From NCBI GenBank assembly GCA_963828185.1, contig CAWHDV010000002.1, positions 496,001 to 560,000 on the forward strand: a stretch of DNA of 64,000 nt. The letters are read 5' to 3'. The notes under the pieces were generated by a model. That model did no database searches. It was not told where the DNA came from and worked only from the letters and a program-made list of their open reading frames with translations. The position numbers were made by a program, and so were the translations under genes. Positions 56,949 through 64,000 of the stretch are shown here, piece after piece (the first letter of the stretch is position 1; each line of letters begins with the position of its first letter). This stretch comes from Rhodoblastus sp963828185 (GTDB lineage Bacteria > Pseudomonadota > Alphaproteobacteria > Rhizobiales > Beijerinckiaceae).

Positions 56949-57662
56949 TCAGGCGACCAGATCGCCCAAAACCCTGATGCCCGTAAGATCGGCGACGATC
57001 ACCGCGCTGGCGAGGCCGATGAACAGGCCATGCTCGACCACGCCGGGAATGGCGTTGAGCGCAACAGCGAGCGCATCGGGGTCGGGAATAGCGCGAAAAT
57101 CGCAGTCGAAGATCGGATGGCCGCCGTCGGTGAGATAATCGTGAACGTCGTCGATCTTGCGCAGCACGATGGGACCGCCGCAGCCGCAAGCCCTGGCCGC
57201 CTCTTCGATGTGGCGGCGCGTCGCCGAGAGGCCGAAGCGATCGGCCTCCACCGGCAGCTTGAACTTGCCGAGCCGCGCCACATGCTTGCTGGCGTCGGTG
57301 ATGACCACCATGCGTTTCGACGCCGCCGCGACGATCTTTTCCCGCAACAATGCGCCACCGCCGCCCTTGATGAGGCGCAGCGCGGAATCGAATTCGTCGG
57401 CCCCGTCCACGGTCAGGTCGAGCTCCGGCGTCTCGTCAAGCGTGGACAGGCGCAGGCCCCAGCCGACGGCCTGGGCGCGGGTGCGCTCGGAGGTCGGGAC
57501 GCAGACCACGTCGAGTCCGTCGCGCGCGCGCTCGCCGAGGCAATCGACGAAATGCGCCGCCGTGGAGCCGGTGCCGAGCCCGAGCCGCATGCCGGAGCGC
57601 ACGAGGTCGGCGGCGCGTTCAGCGGCCTTGCGTTTCAGCATTTCAATGGGAGAATGGTCCAT
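56949..57662 (-). CDS. rpiA: Ribose-5-phosphate isomerase A
   Basis: Interconverts ribose-5-phosphate and ribulose-5-phosphate. Motifs: GLGTGSTAAHFVD, LDLTVDGADEFD with the catalytic Asp, and IKGGGGALLREKIVA. 237 residues from ATG 57662, normal length. The frame is open further upstream to 58529 but that part is antisense to the SDR gene. Operon head for DUF2059 and gor; all serve pentose phosphate/NADPH and redox balance in a loose sense. Confidence 0.96.
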   Translation of the reverse strand: MDHSPIEMLKRKAAERAADLVRSGMRLGLGTGSTAAHFVDCLGERARDGLDVVCVPTSERTRAQAVGWGLRLSTLDETPELDLTVDGADEFDSALRLIKGGGGALLREKIVAAASKRMVVITDASKHVARLGKFKLPVEADRFGLSATRRHIEEAARACGCGGPIVLRKIDDVHDYLTDGGHPIFDCDFRAIPDPDALAVALNAIPGVVEHGLFIGLASAVIVADLTGIRVLGDLVA

Positions 57663-57785
57663 GGCGGGCTCCGCGTATTCGTGGCCGTCGGCGATAGCTT
57701 CATTGGCGGCGAAAGGCAACTCCCGCGCTTGCAACGCGTAAGGTGAGCCGCCAAATGACTGCTGGAGCGGCGCGGGAGTCTTAGC

Positions 57786-58532
57786 ATGAAAATGAGCGGC
57801 AACACGATTTTCATCACCGGCGGGGGAAGCGGCATCGGCCAGGGGTTCGCCACGGCCTTCCACGCCCTGGGCAACAAGGTGATCATCGCCGGCCGGCGCA
57901 AGGCGCCCTTGCAGGCGACGGCGCAGGCCCATCCCGGCATGGAATTTTGCGAAATCGACATGCGCGATCCGAAAAGCATCGCCGAGGTCGCGGACTGGCT
58001 GGTCATGACTCATCCGGACATCAATGTGCTGATCAACAACGCCGGGATCATGGCGGGCGACAAGACCGGCGCCTTCATGGACGACGAGCTGACGGCGGCG
58101 ACGGTGGAGACCAACCTGCTCGGGCCGATGCGCCTGACCTCGGCGCTGATCGAACATCTCAAGACCAAGGCGGACGCGGCGGTGGTCAATGTCACCTCCG
58201 GTCTGGCGTTTACGCCGCTCGCCACTTCGGCGGTCTATTCGGCGACCAAGGCGGCGCTGCATTCCTGGACGCTGTCGCTCAGATTCCGCCTGAAGGGCGG
58301 GTCGGTGCGGGTGCTGGAAGTGGCGCCGCCCTGGGTGCGCACCGACCTGATGGCGGGCCAGCGCGACGAGCCGCGCGCCATGCCGCTCGACGCGTTCATC
58401 AACGAGACCATGCAGAAATTCGCGACCGGCGCCGACGAAATCCTGGTCGATCGCGTGAAAATGTTGCGCGAAAACCCCGGCCCGGATGAGTGGGCCTTCG
58501 TCGAGAAATTCAACGCCATGCTGGCGCATTGA
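57786..58532 (+). CDS. Short-chain dehydrogenase/reductase (DltE-like)
   Basis: Classical SDR of 248 residues: cofactor motif TGGGSGIGQGFA, NNAGIM, catalytic Ser in NVTSG, and YSATKAA (YxxxK). The pattern FHALGNKVIIAGRR suggests the DltE/YciK-like subgroup, NADP-linked because of the RR end. Substrate unknown. ATG 57786 has GGGAG upstream. Divergent from rpiA. Confidence 0.92.
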   Translation: MKMSGNTIFITGGGSGIGQGFATAFHALGNKVIIAGRRKAPLQATAQAHPGMEFCEIDMRDPKSIAEVADWLVMTHPDINVLINNAGIMAGDKTGAFMDDELTAATVETNLLGPMRLTSALIEHLKTKADAAVVNVTSGLAFTPLATSAVYSATKAALHSWTLSLRFRLKGGSVRVLEVAPPWVRTDLMAGQRDEPRAMPLDAFINETMQKFATGADEILVDRVKMLRENPGPDEWAFVEKFNAMLAH

Positions 58533-58550
58533 GGCGCGCCTTTTTCGCCT

Positions 58551-59111
58551 TCAGCGCGGCGGCAGCCTGTTGCACACGTCCTGCGTGAGGGTTTCGATCC
58601 GCTGCGTCAGGTCGCGCACGGTTTCGGTCAGTGAAATATTCTGTTGCAGCAGGGTGCTGACCTGTTCGGTCAGCGCATTGTTCTGTTCCAACATGTCGAC
58701 CAGCAGGTTGGTCTGCTTCTCCACCTGATCGCGCCGCTTTTCGCTGACGAGGTGCAATTCCTCGCGGTGCAGGGCGTCGGCCTGGCTGTTGGCCTTGTCG
58801 CGGTCGGCCTGCCGCGTTTGCGCAAGCAGGATCAAGGGCGCCGCATAGGCGGCCTGCAAGGAGAAGGCGAGATTGAGCAGGATGAAGGGATAAAGGTCGA
58901 AATGGGTCCAGCCGAGGAGATTGACCACCATCCAGGCGAGCACGACCACCGTCTGGCCGATCAGGAAGACCGGCGTGCCGAAGAAGCGGGCGAAGCCCTC
59001 CGCCTTGAGCGCAAACCAGTCATTGCCGAATACCGTGCCGAGATGCGCGTAGGGCATGTGGAAACGCATGTGGGTCGGCTCAATGCAAGGAATTTCGGGT
59101 ATCTCGTTCAA
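58551..59111 (-). CDS. DUF1003 membrane protein
   Basis: Protein of 186 residues with two membrane helices (FLIGQTVVVLAWMVVNLLGW and YPFILLNLAFSLQAAYAAP) and then a long coiled coil (about 105-180: EKRRDQVEKQTNLLVDMLEQ). This is the DUF1003 layout; function unknown. A TTG start at 59111 with AAGGAGG is preferred, giving NEIPEIPCIEPTHMRFH. The long open frame to 59303 has no coding character. Convergent with the SDR gene. Confidence 0.88.
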   Translation of the reverse strand: MNEIPEIPCIEPTHMRFHMPYAHLGTVFGNDWFALKAEGFARFFGTPVFLIGQTVVVLAWMVVNLLGWTHFDLYPFILLNLAFSLQAAYAAPLILLAQTRQADRDKANSQADALHREELHLVSEKRRDQVEKQTNLLVDMLEQNNALTEQVSTLLQQNISLTETVRDLTQRIETLTQDVCNRLPPR

Positions 59112-59175
59112 ATTCGCCTCCTTTTGGCGCGGGATGGCGACACCATGCCATCCCCGGTTCGTAGATTTGTGACAA

Positions 59176-60342
59176 TCATTTGAAATAGGCGTCGAGGATC
59201 CGCGCGTAGATCGCGGTGAGACCGTCGATGTCGCTGACGGGCACGCGTTCGTCGATCTGGTGCATGGTCCGGCCGACCAGGCCAAATTCCACCACCGGGC
59301 CATATTTGCAGATGAAACGCGCGTCCGACGTGCCGCCGGAAGTGGAGAATTCCGGTTTTCGCGCCGTCTCGGCTTCGATCGCCTTGGCCACGAGTTCGGT
59401 GAAGGGGCCGGGCGCGGTGATGAAGGACACGGAATTGCAGGGGTCGAAGGCGAGTTCGAATTTTTCCGCCGCGCGCGCCGTCAACAGTCGGCGGCGGATT
59501 TCCTCGGCCAGGCTGTCCGGCGTCCAGAGATCGTTGAAGCGGATGTTGAAACGCACCAGGGCTTCGGCCGGAATAACGTTCGTCGCGGCATTGCCGATGT
59601 CGATCGAGGTGATTTCGAGATTGGAGGCGTCGAACCAGTCGGTTCCCTCGTCGAGTGGCGTCTCCTTCAGCGCGGCGCACAGCGCCAGCAGATGCGGAAC
59701 CGGATTGTCGGCGCGCTGCGGATAAGCCACATGCCCTTGAACGCCGCGCACCAAAAAACGGCCGTTGAGCGAGCCGCGCCGGCCGATCTTGATCATGTCG
59801 CCAAGCGACTGCGCATTGGTCGGCTCGCCGACGATGCAATGATCGAAACGCTCGCCGCGCCCGGCCAGCCATTCCAGCATTTTGATCGTGCCGTTGATGG
59901 CGGGGCCTTCCTCGTCGCCGGTGATGAGGAAACCGATCGAGCCTTTTTTGGGCGCCCCGTGCTTCTCGAGATAATCGATGGCGGCGGCGGCGAAGGCGGC
60001 GATGCCGCCCTTCATGTCGGCCGCGCCGCGCCCGACGATCTCGCCGTCGATGATTTTTCCGGCGAAGGGATCGGCGCGCCACCTTTGCGCGTCGCCCGGC
60101 GGCACCACATCGGTATGGCCGGCGAACAGCAGGAAGGGCGCGCTGTCGCCGATGCGGGCGTAGAGATTGTCGATGTCCGGCGTCCCGGCTTCGGAAAACG
60201 GCAGGCGGTGGGTGGCAAAACCCGCGGCCAGCAATTTCGCCTCGAGAACGTCGAGCGCGCCGGCGTCGGCGGGGGTGACCGAGGGTTTCTGGATCAATGC
60301 GCGCGTCAGCGCCACGCCGGGACTGGTCTGGCCATCTGTCAT
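59176..60342 (-). CDS. dapE: Succinyl-diaminopimelate desuccinylase
   Basis: Zinc peptidase-fold enzyme of lysine and diaminopimelate synthesis (388 aa). Metal ligands in FAGHTDVVPPGD, GRGAADMKGG and the catalytic Glu pair in TGDEEGPA; ligand GEPT and the C-terminal His in GLVGRTMHQIDE. ATG 60342 gives the usual opening SPGVALTRALIQKPSVTPADAG. Last gene of the dapD - DUF805-like - DUF805 - dapE minus-strand set. Confidence 0.96.
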   Translation of the reverse strand: MTDGQTSPGVALTRALIQKPSVTPADAGALDVLEAKLLAAGFATHRLPFSEAGTPDIDNLYARIGDSAPFLLFAGHTDVVPPGDAQRWRADPFAGKIIDGEIVGRGAADMKGGIAAFAAAAIDYLEKHGAPKKGSIGFLITGDEEGPAINGTIKMLEWLAGRGERFDHCIVGEPTNAQSLGDMIKIGRRGSLNGRFLVRGVQGHVAYPQRADNPVPHLLALCAALKETPLDEGTDWFDASNLEITSIDIGNAATNVIPAEALVRFNIRFNDLWTPDSLAEEIRRRLLTARAAEKFELAFDPCNSVSFITAPGPFTELVAKAIEAETARKPEFSTSGGTSDARFICKYGPVVEFGLVGRTMHQIDERVPVSDIDGLTAIYARILDAYFK

Positions 60343-60410
60343 TCTGCGCAACCCTTGATTCTTCGCGCGAGCAGCATTGTCGCAGCCGCGGCTCGCGTCA
60401 ATCTTTGCCA

Positions 60411-60761
60411 TCAATCGCCGTCCGGCTCGCCATAGCGATTGTTTCCGGCCGTGCCGGGCAAAAAACCCAGCTCCACAAGGCGCCAGAGCGGACCGATCAC
60501 CGGAATGAGCCCCGTCAGCAGCCAGGCCGGCGATTTGTCATGGTCGTGCAGCCGGCGGATGCTGAGCGGCAGCAGCGGCGAGAAACAGGCCAGCATCGCC
60601 AGCGCCAGCGCGATATCGCCCCAAAAACCATCCGGCAAAAAATCGTCGCCGAGGTCCGCGACGAGAAAGGCCGCGACGAGGCAGGAGACGGCGCCAATCC
60701 AGTAGCCGCGCCGGCCGAGGCGGCCTTCGCGCGACCAGAAGAAGCGGAGAAGCCTTTGCAT
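60411..60761 (-). CDS. DUF805 membrane protein
   Basis: Small inner-membrane protein (116 aa) with the DUF805 opening FFWSREGRLGRRGYW, three to four helices and RRLHDHDKSPAWLL, the conserved RxHDxxxSG-like signature. Function unknown. ATG 60761 with AAGG five bases upstream, seven bases after the preceding stop; ATG 60794 would overlap that gene. Located between the DAP genes dapD and dapE. Confidence 0.88.
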   Translation of the reverse strand: MQRLLRFFWSREGRLGRRGYWIGAVSCLVAAFLVADLGDDFLPDGFWGDIALALAMLACFSPLLPLSIRRLHDHDKSPAWLLTGLIPVIGPLWRLVELGFLPGTAGNNRYGEPDGD

Positions 60762-60768
60762 CGCGCCT

Positions 60769-61226
60769 TCAATCCCGGCGAAAACCCAGTTCATAAAATT
60801 GCGCGGCGAACGCCGCGAGAGAAGCGAGCAGGAACAGCCAGGGCAGGAACGCCGGCATCAGGCCGAAGAAATTGGGCTGCGCCCAGAACATCGAGCCGGC
60901 GACCAGCGCCGATAGCGGCCACACCGACGCCCAGGCCGGCGCGAAATTTTTGGCGCGAAAGCGTTTGGCCGAGAGATAGTACTGGCTGACCTGCGCCAGC
61001 AGCACGATGGCGGCGAAAACCACGAGATAGGCGAAGGCCGCGACGGGCCTCCACGCGAACAGGCCCTGCGTCGCGAGGTCGCGCCCGGTCCAGGGGCTCA
61101 GCAGGCGCCAGCCGACATAAAGGACGAGGCAAAGGCCGGTCAGCACGATGGTCCAGCGCCGCCAGATCGACGCGGAGATCGTCCCGTCGCTCTGGCGGAA
61201 GAGGAAGCTGAACTCGTCGCTGTTCA

Positions 61227-61227
<1 letters not shown>
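60769..61227 (-). CDS. Membrane protein of the dap operon (DUF805-like relative)
   Basis: Protein of 152 residues with four hydrophobic helices (centred near 33, 72, 105 and 130), a N-terminal cytosolic head EFSFLFRQSDGTISASIWRRW and a C-terminus rich in Arg. It resembles DUF805 proteins in length and layout but lacks the RRLHD signature, so it is probably a sister protein or a different membrane family. Its ATG shares one base with the dapD stop, so it is translated with dapD. Function unknown. Confidence 0.75.
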
Positions 61228-62081
<854 letters not shown>

Positions 62082-62420
62082 GGGGATTACCTCGAATGTT
62101 TGCTTGCGCTGGTTTCGGGGTTTGAGGCGGATAAGTCAAGTTGGCGCTGCGCGCCTGCTGTCGCAAAGTCAGCCCCGGCGCTGCGCTGGAGGACGGCGAC
62201 ATGGGGCGGACGGCGGCCGTCATCGATGGTCAGCTTCCGGCAGCGGATTGCGGTCGTTCGCCAACGTCACCTGTGAGGGAATTTTGGGTAAAACGCCTTT
62301 GTGATCTTCCGAGGCGCTGGGACGGCAATTCAGACAAGCCGACTTCCGGGACGTTTGGGCGCGGGCGCGGAGCCGACAAGTCTGGTTATCGAGTCAGGCG
62401 TCGTAATCACGGTCAAGGCG
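62082..62420. other. Intergenic region upstream of dapD
   Basis: About 340 bases between the dapD start and the end of the ABC binding-protein gene. It should contain the dapD promoter. No gene, repeat or clear terminator was recognised. Confidence 0.5.
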
Positions 62421-63788
62421 TCACTTCAGTCCGATCGGCTGGTAGTGACCCTTCCCGTCGAGCATGGTTCCCCATACCTTGTGGATCGCCTGATGGTCGG
62501 TGGGGCCGAATTGGATCGGCACGCCCAAGCCGATCTCGAGGTCGTGGATCCCCTCCAGCGTATCCACAAGCTTCTCGGAATTCGGAGACGGACCGGCGCG
62601 CTTCAGCGCCTCGACCATGATCTTGCCGTCGATGTACCCCTCGAACGACACATAGTCGGCCTGTTCAGACGGGAAATGTTTGGTGAGGGCGTTGCGGTAT
62701 TCCAGGGCGAGCGTCGAGTACCCGTCCGGAGCCGGGACGACCTGCGTCACGACGACGCCTTCCGCGAACCTCGGACCGAGCAGCGTCAATTCCTCGGCGA
62801 GGGCGCTACTCCCCACGAAGGAGACGTTGGTGTAGATCAGGTTTGGGTAGAGGTCGCGGGTTTTCTCGATGAACTTGGCGGCGGCCCGGTAGGCGGCGAC
62901 CATCACGACGGCCTTGATCCCCCTGTGCTTGGCCAGAGTGGCGACGGCTTCGCCGACGTCGACCGTGTTGCGCTGGTAGTTGAGGCGCAACGTGCCGCCT
63001 CTGGCGCCGAGCGCCCTCATCGCCTTCTCCACGCCTTCGTAGCCGGAATCGCCGAACAAATCCTGCTGGGCGAAGACGACGATCTGGTCGGGCTTCAGGC
63101 GCCGAACCTTGACGAGGTAGTCGACGGCCGCATTGGTTTCCTCGGCGTAGCTGGCGCGATAGTTCAGGACATAGCGGTCGGGCGGGTCGCGCCGCAAAAG
63201 GTTGGCTCCGCTGAAGGCGCCGAAGAACAGCATCTGGTGCTCAAGCGCATAAGGCAGCGCGACCGCCGCCGTCGGAGTGCCGACGTCGCCGATCAGTCCG
63301 ACGACGCCGTCCTTTTCGCGCAACTTCTTCACCTGTTCGAGCGTGCGCGTCGGGTCGTAGCCGTCGTCGAGCGCGTCGAGCTCGAGGACCTGCCCATTCA
63401 CGCCGCCTGCGTCGTTCGCCTCGTCGAAGGCCGATTCGACGCCGACCTTCATCTGCGTGCCGAGTTCCTTGGCCGGTCCGCTCATTGCGCCGACCATGCC
63501 GAAGCGGATGCTGTCCTTGGCCGCCGACGCGAGCGCGCCGAACTTTTCCTTGAGAGCCGACCTGAGGTTCTGGGCGCCCTGCGGAATGGTTTCGCCGCCC
63601 GGAGTCTGGACGCCCGGAACGACATTCCCGAGATTTTGGGCCGAGGCCGGTCGCCCCAGGACCAGAGGGATCAGGAAAACCAGGCGGGCGAGCGTACGCG
63701 CCGACACGCGGGCCCCGAGCCTCGCTCGATTGGCTCCGGTTTCCGGCTCCAAGCGCCGGCCAAATTCCCAAGCATGCAATCTACGCAT
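62421..63788 (-). CDS. ABC transporter substrate-binding protein (branched-chain amino acid type)
   Basis: Periplasmic binding protein of ~455 residues with a signal segment ending PASAQ near residue 50, an unusual ~40-residue region (NVVPGVQTPGG...), then the type I PBP fold (Peripla_BP_6): IRFGMVGAMSGPAKELGTQM, VNGQVLELDALDDGYDP, GLIGDVGTPTA. This clade binds branched-chain amino acids, amides, urea or aromatic acids; ligand unknown. The associated ABC permeases are not in the window. Start ATG 63788; TTG 63848 is possible. The length is above the usual ~400. Confidence 0.87.
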   Translation of the reverse strand: MRRLHAWEFGRRLEPETGANRARLGARVSARTLARLVFLIPLVLGRPASAQNLGNVVPGVQTPGGETIPQGAQNLRSALKEKFGALASAAKDSIRFGMVGAMSGPAKELGTQMKVGVESAFDEANDAGGVNGQVLELDALDDGYDPTRTLEQVKKLREKDGVVGLIGDVGTPTAAVALPYALEHQMLFFGAFSGANLLRRDPPDRYVLNYRASYAEETNAAVDYLVKVRRLKPDQIVVFAQQDLFGDSGYEGVEKAMRALGARGGTLRLNYQRNTVDVGEAVATLAKHRGIKAVVMVAAYRAAAKFIEKTRDLYPNLIYTNVSFVGSSALAEELTLLGPRFAEGVVVTQVVPAPDGYSTLALEYRNALTKHFPSEQADYVSFEGYIDGKIMVEALKRAGPSPNSEKLVDTLEGIHDLEIGLGVPIQFGPTDHQAIHKVWGTMLDGKGHYQPIGLK

Positions 63789-63848
63789 ATCGACGCCGAC
63801 CTCTATTGAATAGACATCGTTAATGCGGACTTCAAACGCGGCTGTCAA

Positions 63849-64000
63849 CTTTTGGTTATTTAATAAGTTCAGCCACTTAGCTTACTTAAGCTTAAGTTTT
63901 ACTGCTAATTACGCCTATAATAAGGCCAACAGATGACTTTATAGCCATATTTGACCAAAATACCTGTCGATCCCCTTGAATTGTATGATACTCCGGCCGC
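63849..64000. other. AT-rich upstream region at the right edge
   Basis: Base composition drops to mostly A/T from 63850 to 63960, as in a promoter or regulatory region of the ABC binding-protein gene. No gene starts here within the window. Confidence 0.4.

Noticed and set aside
56949..58529. 526-codon minus-strand frame including rpiA
   Set aside because: Codons before ATG 57662 are antisense to the SDR gene; rpiA itself has the normal family length from 57662.

Overview
The window is a chromosomal segment of a high-GC alphaproteobacterium, most probably of the order Hyphomicrobiales (Rhizobiales). Two things support this: the hopanoid locus at the left edge, and the gene order rpmH-rnpA-yidC-engB-argB-HAD phosphatase followed further on by dapD-dapE, which is typical of that order. 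A Beijerinckiaceae/Methylocystaceae-like relative is plausible, but no marker gene here fixes the genus.

Layout. (1) 1-6.3 kb, minus strand: a hopanoid and isoprenoid operon with the hpnN lipid exporter, a small secreted protein, a fused DXS-IspH isoprenoid enzyme and hpnH (cut by the window edge). (2) 6.6-9.9 kb, minus: 1-Cys peroxiredoxin with a DUF6134 protein, then glnK-amtB for ammonium uptake. (3) 10-11.1 kb: a LysR regulator divergent from a 72-residue gene, with a palindrome over the regulator's start codon. (4) 11.2-13.1 kb: opgH, frameshifted, with a short tandem repeat in its 3' end. (5) 13.1-17.2 kb: a compact cluster of an MDR dehydrogenase, a divergent PTPS/QueD-like protein, a glycosyltransferase, a methyltransferase and a RibD-type reductase. 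This looks like an uncharacterised pathway to a modified pterin-like compound and is the best candidate here for an undescribed system. (6) 17.2-26.4 kb: hybrid histidine kinase, PaoABC-type molybdenum aldehyde oxidoreductase, HWE/HisKA_2 kinase with its receiver, and an acyl-CoA dehydrogenase. (7) 26.5-48.6 kb: an AT-richer accessory region. It opens with IS21 debris and continues with a surface polysaccharide locus: beta-helix secreted protein, two acyltransferases, two methyltransferases, polymerase/ligase, GT4 enzymes, WecG, Wzz, Wzx, a CelD-like acetyltransferase and gmd-fcl for GDP-fucose. An IS66 fragment and a truncated helicase lie at its right side, next to tRNA-Arg. (8) 48.8-63.8 kb: conserved housekeeping genes for ribosome/RNase P/membrane insertion, arginine and lysine/DAP synthesis, glutathione reductase, rpiA, a SRAP protein, DUF genes and a branched-chain-type ABC binding protein.

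A striking property of the sequence is the number of single-base frameshifts. At least a dozen genes read through cleanly if one base is restored, often at a short homopolymer, and they concentrate between 32 and 47.5 kb. Most are better explained by consensus sequence errors than by real gene decay, although the IS and helicase remnants are truly degraded. Frameshifted genes are therefore annotated below over their full reconstructed extent.
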